From Ruminococcus hominis (GTDB taxonomy: Bacteria; Bacillota; Clostridia; Lachnospirales; Lachnospiraceae): 64,000 nucleotides of DNA. Each line of letters opens with the position of its first letter. Position 1 is the first letter of the stretch. Made by a program: the position numbers and the translations under genes. The stretch is taken from NCBI RefSeq assembly GCF_014287355.1, contig NZ_JACOPE010000001.1, forward strand, positions 1,488,001 through 1,552,000. The letters are read 5' to 3'. The notes beneath the pieces are model-generated. The model searched no databases. It worked only from the letters and a program-made list of their open reading frames with translations, and was not told where the DNA came from. This document shows, in pieces, positions 34,608 to 43,853 of this stretch.

Positions 34608-35276
34608 ATGGAAGACTATCAGGATCATTCCTTAAGCAGTCGTGTATTCCAGAAGATCCGAGAAGATATTATAAAAGGAAAATATCAGGAGCATGATGAA
34701 TTAAGAGAAAATACCATCGGCAAAGAACTTGGGGTTAGTCGTACACCGGTACGTGAAGCACTAAGACAATTAGAATTAGAAGGACTTGTTACGATTGTTC
34801 CAAACAAAGGTGCGTATGTGACAGGAATTTCAACGAAAGATGTAATGGATATTTATGCAATACGCTCTATGTTGGAAGGGTTGTGTGCACGTTGGGCAAC
34901 AGAAAATATTACAGAAGAGCAATTGGATGAATTAGAAGAGATTGTATTACTTTCTGAATTTCATACAAAGAAAGAAGGAGGAAGTAATGCAGAGCAGGTG
35001 ACCGTATTAGATGGAAGATTCCATACAGTGCTTTATGAGGCAAGCGGAAGCAGAATATTAAGTCGTACGATGATTGATTTTCACAAATTTGTACAGCGCG
35101 CCAGAAAGTCTTCAGTTATTTCTGAGGAACGTGCCAGAAAATCAATTCGAGAACATAAACAGATTTTACGTGCGATTAAAGATAAAGATACAGATTTAGC
35201 TGAGCAGTTGGCAAATGAACATATTATGCATGTGATTCAGAATTTAAAAAAACAAGGATATGACGAAACAGAATAG
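34608..35276 (+). CDS. GntR-family (FCD subfamily) transcriptional regulator
   Basis: A GntR winged helix (residues 8-75, with L-G-V-S-R-T-P-V-R-E-A-L-R-Q-L) is followed by a helical FCD ligand-binding domain (about 85-215). FCD domains usually sense small organic acids. It lies between the citrate synthase and icd genes, and multiple TTGTATACAA-type sites cover the cluster promoter. Autoregulated control of 2-oxoglutarate synthesis by an organic acid is a reasonable inference. Length is 222 residues. Confidence 0.9.
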   Translation: MEDYQDHSLSSRVFQKIREDIIKGKYQEHDELRENTIGKELGVSRTPVREALRQLELEGLVTIVPNKGAYVTGISTKDVMDIYAIRSMLEGLCARWATENITEEQLDELEEIVLLSEFHTKKEGGSNAEQVTVLDGRFHTVLYEASGSRILSRTMIDFHKFVQRARKSSVISEERARKSIREHKQILRAIKDKDTDLAEQLANEHIMHVIQNLKKQGYDETE

Positions 35277-35328
35277 TGCTAGTTCAAAATAAAATGTTTG
35301 AAAAAAGAAAACATAGGAGGACGAAAAA

Positions 35329-36525
35329 ATGGCAAAAATCAAAATGGCAACACCTATCGTTGAAATGGATGGAGATGAAATGACAAGAATTCTCTGGAAG
35401 ATGATCAAAGAGAATTTGTTGGAACCATTTATTGAACTGAATACAGAATATTATGATTTGGGTCTGGAACATAGAAATGAAACAAATGATCAGGTAACGA
35501 TTGATTCGGCAATTGCGACAAAAAAATATAAGGTTGCTGTAAAATGTGCGACAATTACTCCGAACGCAGCTCGTATGGATGAATACGATCTTAAAGAAAT
35601 GTGGAAGAGCCCAAATGGAACAATTCGTGCAATTTTGGATGGAACTGTTTTTCGTGCACCAATCGTTGTGAAAGGAATCGAACCTTGTGTAAAAAATTGG
35701 AAAAAACCAATCACAATTGCAAGACATGCATATGGAGATGTATATAAGGGATCTGAAATGAAAATTCCTGCTGCCGGAAAAGTAGAATTGGTTTATACAG
35801 CAGAAGACGGAACACAGACAAAAGAACTCGTACATGAGTTTGACGGACCGGGTATTGTACAGGGTATGCACAATATTAATTCCTCTATCGAAAGTTTTGC
35901 AAGAAGCTGTTTCAACTACGCATTAGATACAAAACAAGATTTATGGTTTGCGACAAAAGATACAATTTCTAAGAAATATGACCATACATTTAAAGATATT
36001 TTCCAGGAAATTTATGACGCTGAGTACGATGGAAAATTTAAAGAAGCTGGAATTGAGTATTTCTATACACTGATTGATGATGCAGTTGCACGCGTAATGA
36101 AATCAGAAGGTGGTTATATCTGGGCATGTAAGAACTATGATGGAGATGTTATGAGTGATATGGTTTCTTCTGCATTTGGTTCCCTTGCAATGATGACATC
36201 TGTACTTGTTTCTCCAGATGGATACTATGAATATGAAGCAGCTCATGGTACAGTACAGCGCCACTACTACAAACATCTGAAGGGTGAAGAGACATCTACA
36301 AACTCTGTAGCAACTATTTTTGCATGGACAGGAGCACTTAGAAAACGTGGTGAGATGGATGGAAATGCAGAATTAATGGAATTTGCAGATCGTCTTGACA
36401 AGGCAACAATTGATACAATTGAAGCAGGAGAGATGACAAAAGATCTTGCACTTATTACTACAATAGAAAATCCAACAGTTCTCAATAGTGAAGAATTTAT
36501 TAAAGCAATTGCAAAAAGATTATAA
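35329..36525 (+). CDS. icd: NADP-dependent isocitrate dehydrogenase
   Basis: A homodimeric, eukaryote-like NADP-IDH of 398 residues converting isocitrate to 2-oxoglutarate. It has the N-terminal [10 protein letters not shown], the early I-T-P-N-A-A-R segment, the substrate arginine region, and [10 protein letters not shown] of the cofactor site. The TCA half-pathway it forms with the upstream citrate synthase provides glutamate carbon. An aconitase gene is not in the window. AGGAGG precedes the ATG. Confidence 0.95.
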   Translation: MAKIKMATPIVEMDGDEMTRILWKMIKENLLEPFIELNTEYYDLGLEHRNETNDQVTIDSAIATKKYKVAVKCATITPNAARMDEYDLKEMWKSPNGTIRAILDGTVFRAPIVVKGIEPCVKNWKKPITIARHAYGDVYKGSEMKIPAAGKVELVYTAEDGTQTKELVHEFDGPGIVQGMHNINSSIESFARSCFNYALDTKQDLWFATKDTISKKYDHTFKDIFQEIYDAEYDGKFKEAGIEYFYTLIDDAVARVMKSEGGYIWACKNYDGDVMSDMVSSAFGSLAMMTSVLVSPDGYYEYEAAHGTVQRHYYKHLKGEETSTNSVATIFAWTGALRKRGEMDGNAELMEFADRLDKATIDTIEAGEMTKDLALITTIENPTVLNSEEFIKAIAKRL

Positions 36526-36532
36526 ATATATG

Positions 36533-36569
36533 AAAGACACCCAATCTAAGGTGAGAGGGTGTCTTTTTT
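36533..36569 (+). terminator. icd terminator
   Basis: AAAGACACCC (36533-36542) pairs with GGGTGTCTTT (36557-36566), followed by a T-tract. Confidence 0.88.
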
Positions 36570-36604
36570 ATATATTAGGAAAGTGCTTTCCTAATATATA
36601 AAAA
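36565..36604. repeat. Long AT-rich palindrome
   Basis: Arms of about 19 bp pair perfectly around a TG centre (core TTAGGAAAG-TG-CTTTCCTAA, extended by TATATA and T/A runs). It overlaps the end of the icd terminator and directly precedes a GC-rich structured element. Confidence 0.75.
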
Positions 36605-36619
36605 TCGCTCCGCTAAGGA

Positions 36620-36692
36620 TGCGCACTGCGGCGTACAATGTAGGTGTCGCAAGCGACCGCCGCAGGCGCAAGAATGTGCAAAGCACATTCTT
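36620..36692. repeat. GC-rich structured intergenic element A
   Basis: An outer stem of 13 bp with one bulged A (36620-36633 with 36658-36670: TGCGC-A-CTGCGGCG with CGCCGCAG-GCGCA) encloses an inner hairpin GTCGC-AA-GCGAC (36646-36657). It is followed at once by a second hairpin AAGAATGTGC-AAA-GCACATTCTT (36670-36692). The GC content is far above the flanks. No coding frame is apparent. It lies between the icd terminator and the 3' end of the ABC-F gene. Confidence 0.6.
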
Positions 36693-36707
36693 TGTTCTGA
36701 AATATAT

Positions 36708-38657
36708 CTATTCTTCGGCTAAATCAGCCCATTGTTCATAAAGGGTTTCTAATTCTTCTTCATTTGAAGATTTTTCAATAGCGAGTTCCTGACATTTTAC
36801 AGAATTAGAATAAATATCTTCTTGTGTCATCAATTCATCAATTTCCTGATTTCGTGTTTCTAAAACAGCAATTCGTTCTTCTGTCTTTTTTAAATCATTT
36901 TTACGCTTTCGCTCACGAGCCTGTGCTTCTTTCTGCTCTTGCCAACTTAACTTTTGACCAAAAGGCTCCTGAGATTCAGAAAAAGTGTTTGGATTAGTAA
37001 CTTTTGAATTGACAGAAGTTTCCGGAGAAACAGGAGCATATTTTGCAGTTAATTCCTCTTTTTTCTCAAGATAATAGTCATAGTTTCCAATGTAATTTAC
37101 AAATGTCTGGTTTACCAATTCCAAAATACGTGAAGCAGTCTGATTAATAAAATAACGGTCATGAGAAACATATAAGATTGTTCCGGTATAATCGTTTAAG
37201 GCCTGCTCAAGAATTTCCTTTGAAGTGATATCCAAATGGTTTGTGGGCTCATCAAGAATCAAAAAGTTTGCTTCGGAGAGCATTAATTTTGCAAGCGAAA
37301 CACGACCTTTTTCACCACCGCTTAAATCACGGATGAGTTTAAACACATCGTCTGCAGTAAACTGAAAAGCAGCTAAAGTGTTTCGAATCTGAGTATTTGT
37401 TAGTGATGGATAGTCATCGGAAATTTCTTCAAAAATAGTCTTATTATCATGAAGTACGTGGTGCTCCTGATCATAGTATCCAATCTTTACCTTAGAACCT
37501 AAAGTAAAAGCACCTTCATCGGCATCTAATACCTGATTTAAAATTTTTAATAAAGTTGTTTTTCCGGTTCCGTTATCTCCGATGATTGCAACATGCTCAC
37601 CACGTTTGATTTCAAATGAAATATCGGAAAACAGGGTTTGCGTCTCAAATCTTTTTGTTAAATGTTCAACTGTTAAAACATCATTACCACTGATACAAGA
37701 TGGATTCAGCTCAAAATGCATTTCCTGTGTGGAATCCATCGGTTTGTCAATACGTTCTATTTTGTCAAGCATTTTTTCGCGGCTTTCAGCACGCTTGATA
37801 GATTTTTCTCGATTAAAAGATTTTAATTTTTCAATTACTGCCTCTTGGTGTTTGATTTCTCTTTGTTGATTTAAATATTCTTTCATCTGTGCATCGCGTA
37901 ACTGACGTTTTTTTTCGGCGTAATCTTTATAATTACCATTATACATACGAAGATGCCCTTGATCTATTTCAACAACCTTAGTTACGACTCTGTTTAAGAA
38001 GAAACGGTCATGTGATACGATGAATACAGCTCCCGGGTAATTTAACAGATATGTTTCTAACCAGGATATAGAATTTAAGTCCAAATGGTTGGTCGGCTCA
38101 TCTAATAATAGGATATCTGGTTTTGTTAACAGAAGTTTGCCTAAGGAAACACGCGTTTTTTGTCCACCTGATAGCGTGCTGGCTTCCTTTGAAAACTCAT
38201 TTTCCTGAAAACCAAGTCCTTTTAACACCCCTATGATTTCACTTTCATATGCATATCCGTTCTTGGATTCAAATTCAGACATCAGACGGTTGTAAGTATT
38301 CAAGCGAGTCTGTAATTCATCACCGGATAAGCCCTTTAATTCGTGTTCAATCGTACGAATTTGTTCTTCAAGTTTTATAATGTCTGCTTTTGCAGTTTTT
38401 AATTCTTCGTAAATACTATTTCCACTGATTAGATTTTGCTGCTGTGCAAGATAACCAATTGTTTTCCCTTTTGTAAGAACAATATTCCCGCTGTCTGTTG
38501 GCTCTTCGCCAATGATCATTTTTAAAATTGTTGATTTTCCGGCACCATTCACACCGACAAAAGCAACCTTTTCTCTATCTTCAATATGGAAAGAACCATC
38601 TTTTACAATGATGCGTTCCCCGAAAGATTTATTTAGATTATGACATGCAAGTATCAT
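36708..38657 (-). CDS. ABC-F family ATPase (ribosome-associated)
   Basis: Two ABC ATPase domains without membrane segments, 649 residues. The first has G-V-N-G-A-G-K-S-T near residue 35 and L-S-G-G-Q-K-T-R. The second has G-D-N-G-T-G-K-T-T and L-S-G-G-E-K-G-R. A charged linker sits between them, and a C-terminal coiled coil of about 80 residues (K-E-A-Q-A-R-E-R-K-R-K-N onwards) completes the protein. ABC-F proteins act on the ribosomal E site in translation control or antibiotic protection; which role applies is not readable here. AGGAGG precedes the ATG. Confidence 0.93.
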   Translation of the reverse strand: MILACHNLNKSFGERIIVKDGSFHIEDREKVAFVGVNGAGKSTILKMIIGEEPTDSGNIVLTKGKTIGYLAQQQNLISGNSIYEELKTAKADIIKLEEQIRTIEHELKGLSGDELQTRLNTYNRLMSEFESKNGYAYESEIIGVLKGLGFQENEFSKEASTLSGGQKTRVSLGKLLLTKPDILLLDEPTNHLDLNSISWLETYLLNYPGAVFIVSHDRFFLNRVVTKVVEIDQGHLRMYNGNYKDYAEKKRQLRDAQMKEYLNQQREIKHQEAVIEKLKSFNREKSIKRAESREKMLDKIERIDKPMDSTQEMHFELNPSCISGNDVLTVEHLTKRFETQTLFSDISFEIKRGEHVAIIGDNGTGKTTLLKILNQVLDADEGAFTLGSKVKIGYYDQEHHVLHDNKTIFEEISDDYPSLTNTQIRNTLAAFQFTADDVFKLIRDLSGGEKGRVSLAKLMLSEANFLILDEPTNHLDITSKEILEQALNDYTGTILYVSHDRYFINQTASRILELVNQTFVNYIGNYDYYLEKKEELTAKYAPVSPETSVNSKVTNPNTFSESQEPFGQKLSWQEQKEAQARERKRKNDLKKTEERIAVLETRNQEIDELMTQEDIYSNSVKCQELAIEKSSNEEELETLYEQWADLAEE

Positions 38658-38692
38658 ATATACATCCTCCTATATTTAAGCATATCGTATTC

Positions 38693-38720
38693 ATTATATC
38701 GAAATTTAGATAAAATACAA
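38693..38720 (-). promoter_or_regulatory. Probable ABC-F gene promoter
   Basis: On the minus strand, TTGTAT (38715-38720), 16-bp spacer and perfect TATAAT (38693-38698). Confidence 0.6.
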
Positions 38721-38805
38721 CTAAAGAATTTAGGTTTCACAAAAAAATTCAGATAAAATAGTGTGAAAACCGACGAAATATAAAAAAATTTTAGATAAAA
38801 TACAA
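38705..38805. repeat. Three phased direct repeats upstream of rex
   Basis: The core AGATAAAATA occurs at 38708, 38751 and 38793. The outer two extend to the identical TTTAGATAAAATACAA. Spacings of 43 and 42 bp equal about four helical turns, so the copies face the same side of the DNA. They lie between the divergent ABC-F and rex promoters. Confidence 0.6.
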
Positions 38806-38823
38806 AAAAAGTATGTCAAAAGT

Positions 38824-38852
38824 TTGACTTTGTTAAAATAAAACTTTATAAT
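38824..38852 (+). promoter_or_regulatory. rex promoter
   Basis: TTGACT (38824-38829), 17-bp spacer, perfect TATAAT (38847-38852). The spacer begins with a TTGTTAA half-site (38830-38836), but its partner is not conserved. Confidence 0.85.
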
Positions 38853-38883
38853 AGATATAGTTTATATTTGGAGGACGATAAGT

Positions 38884-39531
38884 GTGGAGTCAAGAGGAAT
38901 ATCAAAAGCTGTTATTGGGAGACTTCCAAGATATTACAGATATCTTGGTGAACTCAATGAAGCCGGAGTAGAAAGAATATCATCAAGTGATTTAAGTAAA
39001 AAAATGCATGTAACAGCATCACAGATTCGCCAGGATTTGAATAATTTTGGTGGATTTGGCCAACAAGGATATGGTTATAATGTAAAGTATCTTCGCACGG
39101 AGATTGGCAAGATACTGGGATTGGACCAGAGTCACAATATGGTAATCATAGGAGCAGGTAATTTAGGACAGGCACTTGCAAATTATGCATCTTTTGCAAG
39201 AAACGGATTTATTTTAAAGGGAATCTTTGATGTGAATCCTGAATTGAAAGGAAAAGTGATCAGAGACATTCCAATTCGAATGATGGATGAATTAGAGACA
39301 GTTCTTCAGGAAGAAAATATTGATATTGCGGCACTCACAATTCCAAAAACAAAAGCGGTTGAAGTATCTGATATTCTGGTACGTAATGGTATTAAAGCAA
39401 TTTGGAATTTTGCACATACAGATTTGAATCTTCCGAAAGATGTGATTGTAGAAAGTGTCCATTTATCTGATAGCTTGATGAAGTTGTCCTATAATATTAC
39501 CCGATACAAAGAAGAACACGGGGAAGATTAG
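38884..39531 (+). CDS. rex: Redox-sensing transcriptional repressor Rex
   Basis: Rex binds operator DNA at low NADH/NAD+ and releases it when NADH rises, controlling fermentation genes. A winged helix fills residues 1-80 and a Rossmann fold follows (G-A-G-N-L-G-Q, 90-96). The C-terminal swapped helix has I-K-A-I-W-N-F-A-H/T. The start is GTG at 38884 with GGAGG 9 nt upstream. Length 215 residues is normal. A matching operator is seen at 51.28 kb. Confidence 0.96.
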   Translation: MESRGISKAVIGRLPRYYRYLGELNEAGVERISSSDLSKKMHVTASQIRQDLNNFGGFGQQGYGYNVKYLRTEIGKILGLDQSHNMVIIGAGNLGQALANYASFARNGFILKGIFDVNPELKGKVIRDIPIRMMDELETVLQEENIDIAALTIPKTKAVEVSDILVRNGIKAIWNFAHTDLNLPKDVIVESVHLSDSLMKLSYNITRYKEEHGED

Positions 39532-39538
39532 AAGTATC

Positions 39539-39582
39539 ATAACGTGCAAAAGGGTTGTTTAATGCTTTTGCACGTTATTTGT
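39539..39582 (+). terminator. rex terminator
   Basis: A perfect 14-bp stem (39539-39552 with 39565-39578), followed by a T-rich stretch interrupted by GTA. Confidence 0.8.
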
Positions 39583-39599
39583 ATTTACGCGAGCAACGA

Positions 39600-39672
39600 G
39601 CCAAAGTCCGTGCTTGCACGAGACCTTGGCGACTGCCGCGATAACTTGAGAAACTCGCGAAGCGTGTTTCTC
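39600..39672. repeat. GC-rich structured intergenic element B
   Basis: The outer stem GCCAAAGTC (39600-39608) pairs with GACCTTGGC (39622-39630) with one mismatch. The inner hairpin is CGTGC-TT-GCACG (39609-39620). A second hairpin, GAGAAAC-T-CGC-GAA-GCG-T-GTTTCTC, lies at 39648-39672. The plan is the same as element A at 36620-36692, although the sequence differs. It lies between the rex terminator and nnrDE and has no coding frame. Confidence 0.55.
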
Positions 39673-39724
39673 ATAGTTTGGAGAAAATTATTTTATTTCG
39701 TGCTTTGAGAAAGGATGAGTAAAA

Positions 39725-41218
39725 ATGAGATATTTGCCTACTGGAAATTGGATGCAAAAAGCTGACGCACACACGATTCATGAAATAGGAATTCCATCTC
39801 TGGTGCTAATGGAGAGAGCTGCATTGGGAATTGCTGAGGTTATAAAATCGAAAGTTCAGAAGAATAAAAAGATACTGATAGTTTGTGGCTCCGGAAATAA
39901 TGGAGGAGACGGATTTGCAATCGCAAGATTGTTACATGATGAGAATTATTCCGTAGGAATTGCATTTGTTGGAAAAACAGAGTCAATGAGCGATGAATGT
40001 AAACAACAATATTGTATTTGTAAAAATATTGGGATATCGATAGAGACAGAAATTCCTGATGAAGAGTATGGTGTGATCGTAGATGCGATTTTTGGCGTTG
40101 GACTTTGCCGGGAGATAAGCGGTAAATATGCTTCTGTGATAGAGTGTTTAAATGCAATGAAAGGATATAAAGTTGCGGTAGATATACCCTCGGGAGTCAA
40201 TTCTTTGGACGGAAAAATTTTAGGTATAGCGTTTAAAGCGGACTTGACGGTTTCTGTACAATGTGAGAAACTAGGAACTGTTCTGTATCCGGGAAAAGAT
40301 TTTGCAGGAGAAGTAGTTGTAAAATCAATCGGTATCAATACAGAACTTTATCAAAATAATATAGAAATATGTTATACACTGGAACAAGATGATCTTTGCA
40401 CATGTCTGCCGAAACGTGTGGCAAATTCACATAAAGGAACATATGGGAAAGTGCTTATGATTACCGGAAGCAAGGGAATGGCCGGAGCAGCATATTTAAG
40501 TGCAAAAGCAGCATATGTAAGCGGAGCAGGGCTTGTTCAGATATATACTGCCAAAGAAAATAGAAGCATTCTTCAACAACTGCTGCCAGAAGCAATTATC
40601 TCCACTTATACAGAATATTCTGAAGAAGAATTGAAACAATTATTAAATTGGGCAGATGTTGTATGTATTGGATGTGGACTTGGCCAGGAAAAAACAGCAG
40701 ATAAATTATTACAAGGGGTATTTCAATTCTGTAAAGTCCCATGTATTATTGATGCAGATGGAATCAATCTTTTATCTGAAAAGATGGAATTGCTTGAAGA
40801 AAGTACATTTCCGATAGCATTAACTCCACACATGAAGGAAATGACGAGACTTTTAAAGTGCTCGGTCGCAAAATTAAATGCAGATCGTATGAATATATTG
40901 ACTGATTTTGTGAAACGGTATCCTGTTGTTTGTGCGTTGAAAGACGCTCGTACGCTTGTAGCAAAAGAGAATCATCCTTTATTTGTAAATACTGCAGGAA
41001 ATAGTGCGATGGCAAAAGCAGGTTCGGGAGATGTTCTTGCTGGAGTGATCACAGGGCTTACAGCACAACATATGAATTTGTATGATAGTGTTGTGTCAGG
41101 AGTGTATCTTCATGCAAACGGAGGAGATTATGCAAAAAAAAGCTGTGGCGTTTACAGTGTACTGGCAGAAGATTTGATTTCAGGAATAAAAGATGTACTA
41201 AAGCAGGTAGAACAGTAA
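39725..41218 (+). CDS. Bifunctional NAD(P)H-hydrate epimerase/dehydratase
   Basis: This metabolite-repair enzyme of 497 residues corrects damaged NADH and NADPH. The N-terminal YjeF_N epimerase domain (about 1-215) has C-G-S-G-N-N-G-G-D-G-F-A-I-A-R. The C-terminal ribokinase-like dehydratase domain (about 225-495) has M-I-T-G-S-K-G-M-A-G-A and the catalytic G-S-G-D-V-L-A-G. The fusion (Nnr, like E. coli NnrDE/YjeF) is common. AAAGGATGAG precedes the ATG. alr follows by 23 bp. Confidence 0.95.
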   Translation: MRYLPTGNWMQKADAHTIHEIGIPSLVLMERAALGIAEVIKSKVQKNKKILIVCGSGNNGGDGFAIARLLHDENYSVGIAFVGKTESMSDECKQQYCICKNIGISIETEIPDEEYGVIVDAIFGVGLCREISGKYASVIECLNAMKGYKVAVDIPSGVNSLDGKILGIAFKADLTVSVQCEKLGTVLYPGKDFAGEVVVKSIGINTELYQNNIEICYTLEQDDLCTCLPKRVANSHKGTYGKVLMITGSKGMAGAAYLSAKAAYVSGAGLVQIYTAKENRSILQQLLPEAIISTYTEYSEEELKQLLNWADVVCIGCGLGQEKTADKLLQGVFQFCKVPCIIDADGINLLSEKMELLEESTFPIALTPHMKEMTRLLKCSVAKLNADRMNILTDFVKRYPVVCALKDARTLVAKENHPLFVNTAGNSAMAKAGSGDVLAGVITGLTAQHMNLYDSVVSGVYLHANGGDYAKKSCGVYSVLAEDLISGIKDVLKQVEQ

Positions 41219-41241
41219 CATTTGATATGGAGGAATAGAAC

Positions 41242-42408
41242 ATGAAACAATATACACGTGTGTATGCAAAAATTGATCTGGATGCAATTGCATATAACAT
41301 GGAACAAATGAAGGAGCGAATCGGAACAGGAGCAAAGTTGGTTGCGGTTATTAAAACAGATGGATATGGACATGGTGCGATTCCGATTGCCAGAATGTTC
41401 GAATCAGTAGATTATGTATGGGGTTATGCGACAGCTAGTCTTGATGAAGCTGCTCTCTTGCGTAAGGCTGGAATTTGTAAGCCAATTCTTGTATTGGGAT
41501 GTGTATTTCCAGATCAGTATGAGGATATGATCCGTTACGAAGTACGTCCTGCTACATATACAGAAGAAATGGCAATAGAAATATCAAAACAGGCTGTTAA
41601 ATTAAATAAAACGGCATATTTGCATATTAAAATCGATACAGGAATGGGACGTATTGGTTTTGCAGTATCGGATGAAACGGCAGATATTGTTGAACAGATA
41701 AGTAAATTACCAAATATAAAAATTGAAGGAATGTTCACGCATTTTGCGAAGGCAGATGAAAAAGATAAAAGCTATACATATCAACAGCATGAGAAATTTG
41801 TTTGGATGAAACAGGCACTGGAAGAGAAAAATCTGGAAATTCCATATATTGATTGCGATAATAGTGCTGGAATTATAGATTTTCCCAATATGAAGCATAA
41901 TCTGGCAAGAGCAGGAATCTCTTTATATGGAATGTATCCGTCTGATGAGGTAAATAAAAATGCAATTTCATTAAAACCGGCATTAGAATTAATCAGTCAT
42001 ATTTCTTTTGTGAAAAATGTAGAAGCTGGTACTTCAATCAGTTACGGAGGTACATTTGTGGCACCAAAAGCAATGCGAATAGCTACAATACCTGTCGGAT
42101 ATGGAGATGGATATCCACGTTCTCTTTCAAACAAAGGATCTGTTTTGATTCATGGAAAACGTGCTCGTATTCTGGGAAGAGTTTGTATGGATCAGTTTTT
42201 AGTAGATGTTACTGATATCCCGGAAGCAAAATTTATGGATGAAGTTGTGCTGGTAGGGAAAGATCAGACAGAAACTATAACAATAGACGAGTTGGCAGAG
42301 CTTAGCGGAAGATTTAACTATGAATTTATATGCTGCCTTGGAAAACGAATCCCAAGAGTTTATATTCAGGATGGGAAAATAGTAGAACAGATTGATTATT
42401 TTGCATAG
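41242..42408 (+). CDS. alr: Alanine racemase
   Basis: A PLP enzyme interconverting L- and D-alanine for the cell wall. Fold-type III barrel with Lys38 in [12 protein letters not shown] and the catalytic tyrosine Tyr268 in S-I-S-Y-G-G-T-F, plus the C-terminal [10 protein letters not shown]. Length is 388 residues. TGGAGGA precedes the ATG. It lies directly upstream of mazF, as in Bacillus, but without the antitoxin gene in between. Confidence 0.97.
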   Translation: MKQYTRVYAKIDLDAIAYNMEQMKERIGTGAKLVAVIKTDGYGHGAIPIARMFESVDYVWGYATASLDEAALLRKAGICKPILVLGCVFPDQYEDMIRYEVRPATYTEEMAIEISKQAVKLNKTAYLHIKIDTGMGRIGFAVSDETADIVEQISKLPNIKIEGMFTHFAKADEKDKSYTYQQHEKFVWMKQALEEKNLEIPYIDCDNSAGIIDFPNMKHNLARAGISLYGMYPSDEVNKNAISLKPALELISHISFVKNVEAGTSISYGGTFVAPKAMRIATIPVGYGDGYPRSLSNKGSVLIHGKRARILGRVCMDQFLVDVTDIPEAKFMDEVVLVGKDQTETITIDELAELSGRFNYEFICCLGKRIPRVYIQDGKIVEQIDYFA

Positions 42409-42524
42409 CAAAACTTAAAGTGAATACAATTACACAAAGAATTCTCGTTCCTGCTTTTAGAATAACTATAAAAAAAGCGGACATACTAATATTAAAATAT
42501 GATGAGAATCGGAGTGTGGAAAAT

Positions 42525-42872
42525 TTGGTTGTAAAGCGTGGAGATATTTACTATGCAGACCTAAGTCCGATTATCGGTTCGGAACAAGGTGGCGTACGCC
42601 CGGTCCTGATCATTCAAAATGATGTTGGAAATCGTCACAGTCCGACTATAATCTGTGCTGCTATTACATCACGTATGAATAAAGCAAAATTACCGACGCA
42701 TATTGAAATTAGTTCAGGAAGATACCATTTAGTAAAAGATTCTGTTATATTGCTGGAACAGATTCGAACAATAGATAAGCAACGACTTCGGGAATATGTA
42801 TGCCATGTAGACAGTAGAATGATGGGAAAGGTTAACCATGCAATTCAAATCAGTCTTGGTCTGGATACATAA
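42525..42872 (+). CDS. mazF: MazF/NdoA-family mRNA interferase, UUG start
   Basis: A toxin-type endoribonuclease of about 115 residues, very close to Bacillus Ndo[31 protein letters not shown], and [16 protein letters not shown] at 42511-42514 lies 10 nt before TTG at 42525, which gives the exact family N-terminus. A longer frame from a GTG at 42420 adds 35 unconserved residues and has no site. The 116 bp after alr are too short for a mazE antitoxin. Confidence 0.9.
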   Translation: MVVKRGDIYYADLSPIIGSEQGGVRPVLIIQNDVGNRHSPTIICAAITSRMNKAKLPTHIEISSGRYHLVKDSVILLEQIRTIDKQRLREYVCHVDSRMMGKVNHAIQISLGLDT

Positions 42873-42978
42873 ACACTTTACAGATAAACCAAATAGTGGT
42901 AGTATAAACAAGATAATGTGTCATGTTGCCTAAGCAATTTGTCACACCGGAAAAGAAAAAAGAAGAGGAGAATGAGAA

Positions 42979-43710
42979 ATGTCAGGACATTCTAAATTTG
43001 CGAATATTAAACACAAAAAAGAAAAAAATGATGCAGCAAAAGGAAAAATCTTTACTAAGATTGGTCGTGAACTTGCTGTAGCCGTTAAGGAAGGTGGCGG
43101 ACCTGACCCGACTAGTAACAGTAGACTTCGTGATGTGATCGCTAAGGCAAAATCAAATAACATGCCGAATGATACGATTGAAAGAAATATTAAAAAAGCA
43201 GCTGGTGAAGGTTCAGGCGATAATTATGAACATATTACATATGAAGGATATGGACCGAACGGAACAGCAATTATTGTCAGAACACTGACAGATAATAAGA
43301 ACAGAACAGCTTCTAATGTCAGAAATGCATTTACAAAGGGCAGTGGTAACGTAGGAACACCTGGATGTGTGTCTTTCATGTTTGACGAAAAAGGACAGAT
43401 CATTGTTGATAAAGAAGAATGCGATATGGATGCAGATGAATTGATGATGCTTGCACTTGATTCAGGAGCAGAAGATTTCGTGGATAATGATGATAGCTAT
43501 GAAATTCTTACAACTCCTGAAGATTTCAGTGATGTTCGTCTGAAATTAGAAGAAGCAGGAATTGCTATGGTGAATGCTGAAGTGACAATGATTCCGCAGA
43601 CATATGTTGAGCTGACGGAAGAGGAAGACCTTAAAAATATTCAAAAGACATTAGATCTTCTTGAAGAAGATGACGATGTACAGGATGTATATCACAACTG
43701 GGACGAGTAA
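42979..43710 (+). CDS. yebC: YebC/PmpR family protein
   Basis: A member of the YebC/PmpR/TACO1 family, 243 residues. It has the N-terminal [14 protein letters not shown], the middle acidic region, and the C-terminal E-E-D-L-K-N-I-Q-K domain. It was described as a DNA-binding regulator; recent work on relatives links it to translation of difficult peptide sequences. The short gap to mazF (106 bp) holds no clear terminator. GAGGAG precedes the ATG. Confidence 0.93.
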   Translation: MSGHSKFANIKHKKEKNDAAKGKIFTKIGRELAVAVKEGGGPDPTSNSRLRDVIAKAKSNNMPNDTIERNIKKAAGEGSGDNYEHITYEGYGPNGTAIIVRTLTDNKNRTASNVRNAFTKGSGNVGTPGCVSFMFDEKGQIIVDKEECDMDADELMMLALDSGAEDFVDNDDSYEILTTPEDFSDVRLKLEEAGIAMVNAEVTMIPQTYVELTEEEDLKNIQKTLDLLEEDDDVQDVYHNWDE

Positions 43711-43718
43711 TATGAATG

Positions 43719-43752
43719 AGGATACTGTATCGAAGGATATAGTATCCTTTTT
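43719..43752 (+). terminator. yebC terminator
   Basis: AGGATACT (43719-43726) pairs with AGTATCCT (43741-43748), followed by TTTTT. Confidence 0.78.
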
Positions 43753-43853
43753 GCTTGTCATATATTAAAAATGATATCTGAATAATAAGAATAGGTATAT
43801 TTTAAAAAATTCACTCCATACTATATAGAAAATGTAAGGAGGAATTTGGGATA

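Noticed and set aside
35284..35871. Cysteine/phenylalanine-rich 195-residue frame antisense to icd
   Set aside because: The overlapping icd gene is unambiguous, and the composition is that of a shadow frame.
38830..38847. Possible Rex site in the rex promoter (TTGTTAA half-site)
   Set aside because: The second half (AAACTTT) does not match TTAACAA, so autoregulation by Rex at this position is not supported.
42420..42524. GTG-initiated N-terminal extension of MazF, or a hidden antitoxin gene
   Set aside because: There is no ribosome-binding site, no resemblance to MazE/NdoAI, and the UUG at 42525 gives the conserved family start.
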